42,047 nucleotides of DNA from Candidatus Sungbacteria bacterium RIFCSPHIGHO2_01_FULL_50_25 (lineage in GTDB: Bacteria; Patescibacteriota; Minisyncoccia; Sungbacterales; HO2-52-23), in the NCBI GenBank assembly GCA_001822215.1, contig MHQD01000026.1, positions 1 to 42,047 of the forward strand. Direction: 5' to 3'. The translations under genes were made by a program, and so were the position numbers. Of this stretch, positions 34,863-41,943 are shown piece after piece; position 1 is the first letter of the stretch; every line of letters begins with the position of its first letter. Below the pieces are notes generated by a model that saw only the letters and a program-made list of their open reading frames with translations, ran no database searches and had not been told where the DNA came from.

Positions 34863-36898
34863 TACGGGGTGAACGCGGCTATTGCATTTGCAATTAGTTT
34901 ATCTACTTCAAAGAGTTTCTGTGTCGCGAGCCGGTTTGTGTCTGTCGCGGAAATAGACGCGGTTCGAATGGGTTCTGTCTCCGTTGCCGAGGATAGCGTT
35001 GCGCGTATGGAAGAAAGCGTTGCGAGAACGCCGACAAGCTCGATTTCTTTTGCGTTTACCACCGGGACCTGTGCGGTGAGCGAAGGTACCGAACCGAGCG
35101 ACAGTACCCCAGCTTCGAACGAGTTTGAATGCGTAATCGCTCTTCCCCCCATCGCATTTGTGCTGTCGATTTGGTTTATAGTCGAAATTTTTATATCCGC
35201 AGTACCGGTAATACCCGCGGTTACCGCGATCCCGGCGATCTCAAAGAAAATATTAAGGTCGTCCGCAAGGTTGAGTACATAGGTTGCGATCAGTCCCACG
35301 TCTTCGATACTCGTTGTTGAGAGAAGTTTTGATCGAAGAAAGAGAAGGCCAGCGCGCGTGCTTGCGATATTTTCTTTATCCGAAACCGCAGCAGCGAGTT
35401 TTGCTTTTGCCGCGGAAAGCCGGACAAGCGCGGAATCAATCAGGGCATTCGTACTTCCAAGCTCCGCGGTGAGTGTTGCAATGATACCCGGATCTGTTGC
35501 CGCCGCGATGCGCGCGGTGAGATCAGCGACTTTTGCGCGAAGCGTAAAAATAGCCCTCACCTCCGCGTAAATAGCCGTCAGCGCTTCGGAAAAGCGGGTA
35601 TCGATAATTTCAATTCCTTTATCGGCGCGCGCGATCTGTGTGTTTAGCTGAACCATGAGCGTTGATTCGGAGAATATGCCCGGGGAAGAAGTTACTGCCG
35701 CGGAAAGCGAGGGCGCAAATACGCCTGCGCCGTCAGGGCCGGAACTGGTTGTGACAAGCGTATCAATCAAAAACATAATTGCTGCAGTAAGCGCTTCTTG
35801 CACTTCATCCGCGTTGATAACCCAGTCAATCCCGGACCCGAATATGCGGTTTACAAGGTCTGCGATAGTTTCTCCTGATGTTCTTGTCTCTGTTTCCGTT
35901 GTGCATATTTCATTTCCCGTTGTTTCATCCATTTGGCAGTTCTCTTTCTTTTCAACCCCGTATCCGCGGTTTCCGCGGTTCGCCTCAATTTTTACCACTT
36001 CAGCTCCGACTTTGCTTTGTGCCTGCACCGAGCGCTCTTCGAGCGCAAGTATCGTCGCTCCTTCCACGTTGCACGCAGAATAAGTCATTTTTTTCGTGAG
36101 CGTTTCCCATCCGCCGTTTCTGAAGTCTTGATTGAAACTGCCGTCGTTTAGCGCCGGCACCTTGCAGGTAAAAACTTCAAAAAGCTTATTTTGCCCGGGC
36201 TGCGCTTGAATTAATATATCGTTTACATACGGATTTATGTTATTCCCCATTTGCGTTTTTGCGATGTTTTCAGCGAATTCACTCGAGTGCTTGTTCTCTA
36301 TTTTTCTGAATTCCGCCTCATAGTTTTGTATAAATCCAACGTCGGATTCTTGAATCCAAGAAATAATCCGACTGCCAAGGGTTTTTAGTAATACCGCGGT
36401 GATTCCTTTCCAAATCGGGTCAAGAATGCATTCTTTTTTTACAATTTCGCCGGTGTTTGTCCGGATTCTTTGGGTTTCGTTTCTGACAATACTGTCTTTT
36501 ACAGGCACCTCGCTTCCTGCAATGCCGCCAATTATTCCGCCAAGCGCGCCCCCCACAACGCCGCCGACAAGTCCGCCAAGTCCGCCACCCCCGACTCCAC
36601 CGAGAAACCCGCCAAAAATATCACCAACTTTACCAAGAGCATCTCCAAAAAGAGAGCCGAGGATTCCGCCTGCTCCGAATCCGCCGCACGATGCGCCACC
36701 AGAAGAAAGAAGACCGCCAATTCCGCCCGCAAGGCTCCCAAGACCGAATCCGCCTCCGTCGCCTCCCCCGCCCCCCCCGATCGGGCCGAGATCGTCTTCG
36801 GCAAAAACACCCGCTGGCACAAGAAGGTTCGAAAGGATAAGCACAAAAACAAGCACCCCTCCGATTATTCTTTTTATTTCAAGCGGTTGCATGCGCAT
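34862..36898 (-). CDS. Secreted Gly-rich/coiled-coil component of the secretion cluster
   Basis: A 678-residue protein with an N-terminal signal/anchor (IIGGVLVFVLILSNLLVPAGVFA), a long Gly-rich segment (about 40-130) of GGIGG/GGVVGG repeats, then mostly helical and Ala-rich sequence (coiled-coil-like: IYAEVRAIFTLRAKVADLTARIAAA) with a Cys-bearing middle part. It lies in the VirB5/TrbJ position before the VirB6-like gene, but I see no firm motif. In-frame ATGs at 36898 and 36892 are both possible. Likely an extracytoplasmic part of the apparatus. Confidence 0.65.
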   Translation of the reverse strand: MRMQPLEIKRIIGGVLVFVLILSNLLVPAGVFAEDDLGPIGGGGGGDGGGFGLGSLAGGIGGLLSSGGASCGGFGAGGILGSLFGDALGKVGDIFGGFLGGVGGGGLGGLVGGVVGGALGGIIGGIAGSEVPVKDSIVRNETQRIRTNTGEIVKKECILDPIWKGITAVLLKTLGSRIISWIQESDVGFIQNYEAEFRKIENKHSSEFAENIAKTQMGNNINPYVNDILIQAQPGQNKLFEVFTCKVPALNDGSFNQDFRNGGWETLTKKMTYSACNVEGATILALEERSVQAQSKVGAEVVKIEANRGNRGYGVEKKENCQMDETTGNEICTTETETRTSGETIADLVNRIFGSGIDWVINADEVQEALTAAIMFLIDTLVTTSSGPDGAGVFAPSLSAAVTSSPGIFSESTLMVQLNTQIARADKGIEIIDTRFSEALTAIYAEVRAIFTLRAKVADLTARIAAATDPGIIATLTAELGSTNALIDSALVRLSAAKAKLAAAVSDKENIASTRAGLLFLRSKLLSTTSIEDVGLIATYVLNLADDLNIFFEIAGIAVTAGITGTADIKISTINQIDSTNAMGGRAITHSNSFEAGVLSLGSVPSLTAQVPVVNAKEIELVGVLATLSSIRATLSSATETEPIRTASISATDTNRLATQKLFEVDKLIANAIAAFTP

Positions 36899-36902
36899 AT
36901 GG

Positions 36903-37898
36903 TCAATATACGATTTTGTACGCGTTGTCGGCTGGCGTGAGCGTAATGTTTTCTTTGCGAAGCCAATTCCAAAGGTCGTAGCGGTTGAGATTCAAAAGCT
37001 CTTCTTTTACTTGGATGTTTGGCTCGACAAGCGCAAGGGTTTTCAGGGGGTCTTGTTCGGTCGCCTCGAATGCCGCAATATGGCGCGCCATCTCGCGCAT
37101 GAGAAAAATCTGTTTTCCGTGGTACCACGCAAGGGTCTTCGGAACCGGAAGCGCTTCGAGTTCACGGGCAATTGCGTCAGCCGCCTCGCGATAGCGCGCG
37201 AATTCGGGAAGCAGTTCGAATTGTCCCGATCGGAGTATTTCCACGAGAAGGTCAAGATTGTCTTTGGGGAGCCCCTGTGAGTGGGTTGCGATAATGCGCG
37301 CGGTTTCGTTAAGGTATGCGCGCACCGCCTCCGGACTCATATCGTCGGATGTGACAATCGGCATTCGTTCAAGCGGCACCGTGGGAATGGGCCTCGGGAT
37401 CGCGCCCTCCGCCGACAGGCGCTCGATTTCTTTTGTCAAAAGACCTGACGCAAGAAATGTGTTTTTGCTTCCTTTGGAGAGCGCAAGCGCCCCCCCCTCG
37501 TCCATGAATTTTACAAAAAGTTCTTCGGTGAGATTTTTTGCGCTTCCGTCGGTTGAGGCGCCGAGCACAGAACCATTTCCTGATTCGGCGGCAAGCGAAC
37601 CCCGGAGCACTTCGTCGCGGTCAAATATGCCGTCTCCGTCGGAATCCTCGTTGTTCGGATTAAGGCCGTATATTTTTTCCTCCCAATTTTTTAGGCCGTC
37701 TTCGTCTTGATCAAGAAAAAGCGGATTCGGTTTAATTTCACGCGAAGCGACATTTTTTATTGCCGCAGAAATGTTTCCGCCGGAATGCGTTGCGGCGTAT
37801 AAAAGATATATTCCGAGAAGCGCGGGTAAAAGTATAAAAAGAAGAGGACCGGCTGATCCCAGTTTCTCCAATCGAAAATCGCGTGCGTAGTATGCCAC
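36903..37898 (-). CDS. Membrane-anchored protein with Ca-binding TSP3-like repeats
   Basis: A 331-residue protein starting at GTG. It has one transmembrane helix (LLFILLPALLGIYLLYAATH), then DQDEDGLKNWEEKIYGLNP and DSDGDGIFDRDEV, two thrombospondin type-3/EF-hand-like Ca2+ binding loops, and a helical C-terminal domain. It is the first gene of the ten-gene secretion operon. TATACT ends exactly 6 nt before the GTG, so the mRNA is probably leaderless. Likely a surface-exposed regulator or assembly factor; family unknown. Confidence 0.7.
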   Translation of the reverse strand: MAYYARDFRLEKLGSAGPLLFILLPALLGIYLLYAATHSGGNISAAIKNVASREIKPNPLFLDQDEDGLKNWEEKIYGLNPNNEDSDGDGIFDRDEVLRGSLAAESGNGSVLGASTDGSAKNLTEELFVKFMDEGGALALSKGSKNTFLASGLLTKEIERLSAEGAIPRPIPTVPLERMPIVTSDDMSPEAVRAYLNETARIIATHSQGLPKDNLDLLVEILRSGQFELLPEFARYREAADAIARELEALPVPKTLAWYHGKQIFLMREMARHIAAFEATEQDPLKTLALVEPNIQVKEELLNLNRYDLWNWLRKENITLTPADNAYKIVY

Positions 37899-37904
37899 GT
37901 ATTC

Positions 37905-37910
37905 AGTATA
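37905..37910 (-). promoter_or_regulatory. -10 box of the secretion operon
   Basis: TATACT on the minus strand, six bases before the GTG at 37898. A weak -35 is possible about 16 bp upstream. It is paired with the divergent -10 at 37998-38003. Confidence 0.5.
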
Positions 37911-37997
37911 TCATAGGGAAACGCTAGAAACCGCGCACTTATGCACAATTTCGAAATTTTTTCTCTTCCGCGCTCTTTTCAAAAAATCGGATATCTA

Positions 37998-38003
37998 TAT
38001 ACT
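37998..38003 (+). promoter_or_regulatory. -10 box of the small secreted protein gene
   Basis: TATACT ends 6 nt before the ATG at 38010; TTTTCA (37976-37981) could be a weak -35. The layout matches that of 37905-37910 and predicts a leaderless mRNA. Confidence 0.5.
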
Positions 38004-38009
38004 TACCGC

Positions 38010-38387
38010 ATGAGCCAAAAACAGCGTATCTATCTTTCTGTCGTATCCCTTTTTGTTGTCGCAAGCGCATTTTTCATCCCCGTTCTTGATACAAGTGCGT
38101 TTTTCGGCGGAGGCGGGTCAGGCGCGCTTACGCCGTTCGGCGGTATGGTGATGGCCTATGTGGTATGCACGTGCAGTTCAAGTATTTTGATAACCATTGG
38201 TCCGCCAACCATGGGGAGTTTTCTTGTTACCCCGGGGACAAAACTATACGCAAACTACAATTTTATGCCGGGCCATTGGGTTTTGGGACTTGCCCTACCC
38301 GCGTCTCTGCCCTGCTTGGTGTATGCCGGAACCAGCTGCGTGAATGTCGGCAACGGAAAGCCGATTGTCATGATGGGAACGAGTTAA
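38010..38387 (+). CDS. Small secreted Cys-containing protein, unknown function
   Basis: A 125-residue protein with a signal peptide (IYLSVVSLFVVASAFFIPVLDTSA), a Gly-rich start and four Cys (CTCSSS, then CLVYAGTSC), suited to two disulfides outside the cell. I chose ATG 38010, at the predicted transcription start; a longer form from 37941 would add 23 residues. Divergent from the secretion operon and closed by a terminator, so it might be a surface partner of that apparatus. Family unknown. Confidence 0.65.
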   Translation: MSQKQRIYLSVVSLFVVASAFFIPVLDTSAFFGGGGSGALTPFGGMVMAYVVCTCSSSILITIGPPTMGSFLVTPGTKLYANYNFMPGHWVLGLALPASLPCLVYAGTSCVNVGNGKPIVMMGTS

Positions 38388-38403
38388 TTAGGATAAAATT
38401 ATC

Positions 38404-38434
38404 ACAAAAAGCCCCCTTAAAAGGGTGTTTTTTG
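38404..38434 (+). terminator. Terminator after the small secreted protein
   Basis: CCCTT pairs with AAGGG, flanked by A-rich and T-rich arms (AAAAAGC ... GTTTTTT), ending in six T. It lies 17 nt after the stop at 38387. Confidence 0.8.
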
Positions 38435-38457
38435 TACACATTCACCGCAAAAATTGT

Positions 38458-38486
38458 TTGACTTTCTATTATATTCATGCTATAAT
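38458..38486 (+). promoter_or_regulatory. Strong promoter of the 38582-40159 gene pair
   Basis: TTGACT (38458-38463), 17 bp, TATAAT (38481-38486). Start is expected near 38493, so the leader is about 90 nt. Confidence 0.88.
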
Positions 38487-38492
38487 TGATCC

Positions 38493-38581
38493 GCAGTTCT
38501 CCACAATTTGAGTTTACATAAACTCCCGCATTACGCGGGGCAAACGCCCGCGAAAAGCGGGAGAAAGGCAGGGTAGCAAAG
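38493..38581 (+). promoter_or_regulatory. Structured 5' leader
   Basis: Contains GAGTTTA/TAAACTC and then interleaved GC hairpins: CTCCCGC pairs with GCGGGAG, while GCGGGGC/GCCCGC and CCCGC/GCGGG offer alternative pairings. Alternative pairings could allow regulation, but no known riboswitch is recognised. Confidence 0.45.
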
Positions 38582-39277
38582 ATGGCACAGCATTGGTGGG
38601 AGAAGCCGACGAACTTCGTCGTCGGATTCGTTCGGAGGCGGCTCGAGAAGCAGTATGAGCACAAACTCCTTGAGTTCGCGGTGAAGTATCCGTCGATCCG
38701 CCGCGTCTACGAGGAGCTCGGCAAGGACATCACGCTCGACCTCATCGGCGGTATCATCGAGAATTTCCCTGACCCGAAGGATACAAAGTCGGTCAAGGGG
38801 AATCTTCTCGCGGCCTTGAAGTACTTCGCTCTGATCACCCCGCGCGAGCTCGGCCGTATTTTCGATGAAGGCCGGGACCTCGGCGCCGCACCCGGTATCC
38901 CAGGTGTCACGGCAGCAACGCCCGTGCAGGTCGGAGCTCTGATCGCGCAGATTGCAGAGCTCGATGATGCTGGGGAGTTTCTTAAGTGGCTCAAAAAGCT
39001 CAACCCCAGAGATCGGGTGTTTTTCTGGGGCGATGTCGCGAAGTGGCAGCCCGCGGAGCGGCTCGTGTTCATGAAGGAGTATGACGCAATCGCCCGTAAC
39101 GCTGTCATCCGGCAGTTTGTGCCGGAACCGCCAGCGCCGCCGACACCCAAAGAGGAGGCCGCGCGCCGAGCGCGAACCAAAGCGTTCAACCGCCGCGCCA
39201 CAGAGGTCGTAAATCCCCTAACAGATGCCATTCGTGGCGTCACTACTCGCCTTAACAGCGATCTCCCGCGTCCATAG
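38582..39277 (+). CDS. Soluble helical protein, unknown function
   Basis: A 231-residue protein beginning MAQHWWEKPTNFVVGFVRRRLEKQ, mostly helical and without a membrane segment. A Pro-rich hinge (PEPPAPPTPKEEAARRAR) precedes a polar tail. Lysines are mostly AAG, glutamates mostly GAG, unlike the ruv or rps genes. It has a strong promoter and a structured leader, and is followed 18 nt later by a membrane protein. No family recognised. Confidence 0.65.
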   Translation: MAQHWWEKPTNFVVGFVRRRLEKQYEHKLLEFAVKYPSIRRVYEELGKDITLDLIGGIIENFPDPKDTKSVKGNLLAALKYFALITPRELGRIFDEGRDLGAAPGIPGVTAATPVQVGALIAQIAELDDAGEFLKWLKKLNPRDRVFFWGDVAKWQPAERLVFMKEYDAIARNAVIRQFVPEPPAPPTPKEEAARRARTKAFNRRATEVVNPLTDAIRGVTTRLNSDLPRP

Positions 39278-39295
39278 CGCGGGGAAGGAGATATC

Positions 39296-40159
39296 ATGAA
39301 CCCGTTTCAGCTCTTGGCAGAAGCGGCACTTCAGATGTTCGTCGCGGCTGTTGCACGGATCATACGGTTCTTCACCGGCCCGAGGCCGGGCGTGATTGCA
39401 CTCGCCGCCTGGGAGCGAGCTCGTGCGCTCATCAACATGATCATCGCCGCCATTGTGGTTCCCGTCATAGGAATCACCGCGGCCCTTGTTCTTGGTTACA
39501 CGAGCGTAGGCCTAGTAGACTTCGCAAGGGCGATACTGCTGCTCTGTATCTGGTTCAGCCTCCCGATCCTCATCGTCCTTCTCGGCGGTACGGGCGCGGC
39601 GATAGACATCCTGTTTAACGCCGCGATCGGCAAAGACAAGAAGTCATCAAAGGAGATTTTCAGGGGGTTTTTGGGAATCCCTTTGTGGCTCCTCGTCATA
39701 GCCGAGATCGTTCTCGTCATCGGTGTGTACGCGCCGATGACGGCGCTCGTAATCGGACCCCTCGGCGCCATGGGTATTCTGCTCCTGTCGTTTATCCGGA
39801 AGTGGAAGTTCACTTTTGGATGGGAGCTCGCGAGCGCGATCCAGGTCATCTTCATCACGTTCGCGCTTCTCGCTTCGGTTCCGTCGAGTTTTTGGCGGGC
39901 CACAGTCGGCTATAACCTTCGTCCAACCTTCTCGCTCTCCTGGAGCGTCGATGTAAGCGAGCGCGAGCTCGACACCATCTACGCAGAGGCGAAGTCAGCG
40001 CGATCCGCTGTCGCGGCGCGCGAGCTCCGCGAGGTTCGGTCGGAGATCAGTCGTGCGAGAACCCCCGAAGAAGTTCGGCGCGCGGAGGTCCGACTCGCCG
40101 AGTGGGAACGCAGATATTCGTCTGGTGTCGTTGAAGGCGCCAGGCGGATGACTCAGTAA
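39296..40159 (+). CDS. Polytopic membrane protein, unknown function
   Basis: A 287-residue protein with five or more hydrophobic segments (MIIAAIVVPVIGITAALVLGY, AILLLCIWFSLPILIVLLGG, IPLWLLVIAEIVLVIGVYAP, LVIGPLGAMGILLLSF, IQVIFITFALLASVP), then a charged, helical cytoplasmic tail (YAEAKSARSAVAARELREVR). The start has a strong Shine-Dalgarno AAGGAGAT. It shares promoter and codon style with the 38582 gene, so the two form a unit, ended by the terminator at 40180-40226. Family unknown. Confidence 0.7.
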   Translation: MNPFQLLAEAALQMFVAAVARIIRFFTGPRPGVIALAAWERARALINMIIAAIVVPVIGITAALVLGYTSVGLVDFARAILLLCIWFSLPILIVLLGGTGAAIDILFNAAIGKDKKSSKEIFRGFLGIPLWLLVIAEIVLVIGVYAPMTALVIGPLGAMGILLLSFIRKWKFTFGWELASAIQVIFITFALLASVPSSFWRATVGYNLRPTFSLSWSVDVSERELDTIYAEAKSARSAVAARELREVRSEISRARTPEEVRRAEVRLAEWERRYSSGVVEGARRMTQ

Positions 40160-40179
40160 CAGGTTCTTTCATACAAGGA

Positions 40180-40226
40180 GGTGAGACAGGCGGTCAGCTC
40201 AAGCAGTTGACCGCCTCACCATTTTT
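40180..40226 (+). terminator. Terminator of the 38582-40159 unit
   Basis: GGTGAG-GGCGGTCA pairs with TTGACCGCC-TCACC, giving a long GC-rich stem with a bulge, followed by ATTTTT at 40221-40226. Confidence 0.88.
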
Positions 40227-40234
40227 AGGTAACA

Positions 40235-40591
40235 ATGGATATAATGGTAGAAAATCCACAAAGGAAAAAAGAAGAGTCCGCTGCTGAAGAAAAAAGCGAG
40301 GAAGAAAAGAGGGTAGAGCAAGAAGGGAAATCAAAGATCGTAGATACAGCGAGAGAGGTTGGAGAAAGAATAGTCGATCGAACCCGGGAGCTTTTTGGAA
40401 GTGACGGCGGATTAAGCGAACAGCAGGGAAAAGCAGCGAAGCGCATGGAGAGATTGAAATTCGGAGGGTCGATCCTCGGCGCCGGATTACTGTTGGCGCT
40501 TGCGGGAACAATCGCGCTCCCTTTTTGGGGCATGAAAAAAATCCTTCAAGCGGATAAGGATTTTATGAAGGGGTTCAATCTATTAAAGTAG
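40235..40591 (+). CDS. Single-pass membrane protein with acidic N-terminus
   Basis: A 118-residue protein. The first 45 residues are highly charged (NPQRKKEESAAEEKSEEEKR), then an amphipathic stretch (DTAREVGERIVDRTRELFG), and a C-terminal transmembrane helix (SILGAGLLLALAGTIALPFWG). ATG 40235 is used; ATG 40244 is equally possible. It lies directly after a terminator and precedes the 40650 gene. No family recognised. Confidence 0.6.
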   Translation: MDIMVENPQRKKEESAAEEKSEEEKRVEQEGKSKIVDTAREVGERIVDRTRELFGSDGGLSEQQGKAAKRMERLKFGGSILGAGLLLALAGTIALPFWGMKKILQADKDFMKGFNLLK

Positions 40592-40649
40592 GAATGAAAT
40601 GCAGCGGTTTTTCTTATTTTTTAAATCGTTTTTTGTCCGGACATCGAGT

Positions 40650-40976
40650 ATGACAATGACCATTGATGAATTTTTGAAAACGAGCGTTGTGGATCTTGTC
40701 GGGCTCGAAAGCGCGCCAGAGAGTGTGAAGCGTGAATTTTTAGTAAAGGCGTCCCAAATGACGCTCGAGCGCATCGTGGGGCGCATTGACGGAATTCTTC
40801 CGGAAGCGAAAAAAGAGGAGTTTTACCGCGTGTTCGGCGATGAGGGAAACGACGACGATATGCAGAAATTTATTAAGGAAAACGTTCCCAATTTTGAGGA
40901 AATCGTGGGCGAAGAAACCGCGCGCGTAAAGGTGGATCTCGTCAAAGCCGCGGAAGAACTTAAAGCCGCGGCGTAG
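40650..40976 (+). CDS. Small helical protein, unknown family
   Basis: A 108-residue soluble helical protein (MTMTIDEFLKTSVVDLVGLE, then LVKASQMTLERIVGRIDGI). It resembles a small uncharacterised protein type seen in Parcubacteria genomes, but I cannot name the family firmly. I prefer ATG 40650, where the conserved-looking domain starts; the in-frame ATG at 40599 adds a hydrophobic, Phe-rich piece (RFFLFFKSFFVR) that could be an artefact. It precedes the hairpin region. Confidence 0.55.
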   Translation: MTMTIDEFLKTSVVDLVGLESAPESVKREFLVKASQMTLERIVGRIDGILPEAKKEEFYRVFGDEGNDDDMQKFIKENVPNFEEIVGEETARVKVDLVKAAEELKAAA

Positions 40977-40987
40977 CGAGTAGGGTT

Positions 40988-41158
40988 TATATTTCTGGCA
41001 AAACACCGCGGCCGTAAGGCCGCGGGTGAATGCGAGCTCTGAGTCCCGACGAAGTCGGGACGGAAGAAATATATAGGCCGCCGGACGTTTTCGCGGCATA
41101 GAAGCGCACCGCGAAAACGGACGGAAAGAGTACGGAGTACCACGGCCGGAAGGCCGTG
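40988..41158 (+). ncRNA. Candidate structured RNA upstream of the PaaX/Cas2-like gene
   Basis: Five stems in 171 nt. A 9-bp closing stem TATATTTCT (40988-40996) / AGAAATATA (41065-41073) encloses CCGCGGCC-GTAA-GGCCGCGG (41006-41025, a GNRA loop) and GTCCCGAC-GAA-GTCGGGAC (41043-41061). Then CGTTTTCGCGG (41086-41096) / CCGCGAAAACG (41109-41119) continues outward through a tandem GA/GA mismatch to CCG/CGG. GTAC-GGA-GTAC (41130-41140) and CACGGCC-GGAA-GGCCGTG (41141-41158, a GNRA loop) follow. Every stem is perfect. No known RNA family is recognised; a leader of the 41322 gene is an alternative. This covers the 345-bp gap before that gene. Confidence 0.5.
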
Positions 41159-41214
41159 CGGAATCTATTTTTCGCGTATTCCAACAAGCGAATGCATTAA
41201 TACGTTATGCGGTA

Positions 41215-41260
41215 CGTCATGTATCTATCCTACGCTATAGCGTAGGATAGATACATGACG
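41215..41260. repeat. 38-bp palindrome, copy 3 (C variant), extended to 46 bp
   Basis: The 38-bp core (41219-41256) is identical to copy 1 and perfect. It is extended by CGTC/GACG on the two sides. It lies about 62 bp upstream of the PaaX/Cas2-like start. No T-run follows, so it is not a terminator. Confidence 0.95.
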
Positions 41261-41321
41261 GGTGGTGCGGATGAATTCGGCGCAAATCCCGTCAGGTGTC
41301 GCCACATAAACACTCATCGGT

Positions 41322-41900
41322 ATGCCTTCCTCCTATCGTCTGGGAAAAGAAGAAATAGTTCGTGCAATCCTCATGTCGCTCGGGGTTGCGGGGCTTGTTG
41401 TTGCCGCTGCCGCCGCGCCGAACGCAACGCTTCTTTTGAAGCCGCTCATTCGGAAAATGAATAGGCGGCCGATAGCGGACGATTCCCTGGAGCGGTCGCT
41501 CAGACGGATGGCGAAAAAGCGGCTTGTCGAATTTTCGGTGCGGAATGGAAAAACATATCTCCACATTACAGAAAGCGGAAGGAAAAAACTCAAGGAAATC
41601 GAGTTTGAATCAATGAAGATCGATATATCCGGATCATGGAATGGGGTCTGGACGGTTATTCTTTTTGATATACCGGAATCACGGAAAACCGCACGGGATG
41701 CCCTTCGGAGAAAATTAAAAGACCTCGGATGTTATCAATACCACAAGAGCGTTTTTGTTCATCCGGTATCTTGCGGAGATGAAATTGATTTTGTGGCTGA
41801 ATTTTTCCAAGTCGGGCGGCATGTCATTCATTTTGAAACGCGCTCGCTCGGAAACCAAGAACATCGCGCCCGGCGCTTTTTCGGGATCCGCGGCGCGTGA
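41322..41900 (+). CDS. PaaX-like protein: winged helix plus Cas2-like domain
   Basis: A 192-residue protein. A hydrophobic N-terminal helix (AILMSLGVAGLVVAAAA) leads to a winged-helix part (about 40-95: LLLKPLIRKMNRRPI, LRRMAKKRLVEFSVRNGKTYLHITESGRKKL). The C-terminal part (about 105-192) resembles Cas2/PaaX ferredoxin-like folds: VWTVILFDIPESRKTARDALRRKLKDLG with the conserved Asp (116), then YQYHKSVFVHPV. Cas2 proteins have this fold and conserved Asp. There is no Cas1 or CRISPR array here. Two 38-bp palindromes flank it closely, one 1 bp after its stop. It may be a regulator or nuclease acting on them. Confidence 0.75.
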   Translation: MPSSYRLGKEEIVRAILMSLGVAGLVVAAAAAPNATLLLKPLIRKMNRRPIADDSLERSLRRMAKKRLVEFSVRNGKTYLHITESGRKKLKEIEFESMKIDISGSWNGVWTVILFDIPESRKTARDALRRKLKDLGCYQYHKSVFVHPVSCGDEIDFVAEFFQVGRHVIHFETRSLGNQEHRARRFFGIRGA

Positions 41901-41901
41901 T

Positions 41902-41943
41902 CAATGTATCTATGCTACGCTATAGCGTAGCATAGATACATTG
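41902..41943. repeat. 38-bp palindrome, copy 4 (G variant), extended to 42 bp
   Basis: Core 41904-41941 is perfect, with the arm pair swapped to GCTACG/CGTAGC as in copy 2; CA/TG extends it on both sides. It begins 1 bp after the stop codon of the PaaX/Cas2-like gene. No T-run follows. The last 104 bases of the window after it show no gene. Confidence 0.95.

Noticed and set aside
6167..41941. Four palindromes as a CRISPR array
   Set aside because: They are scattered kilobases apart, have no regular spacers, and no Cas1 or effector gene is in view.
41215..41943. Palindromes 3 and 4 as terminators
   Set aside because: No T-run follows on the plus strand, and one lies upstream of the gene.
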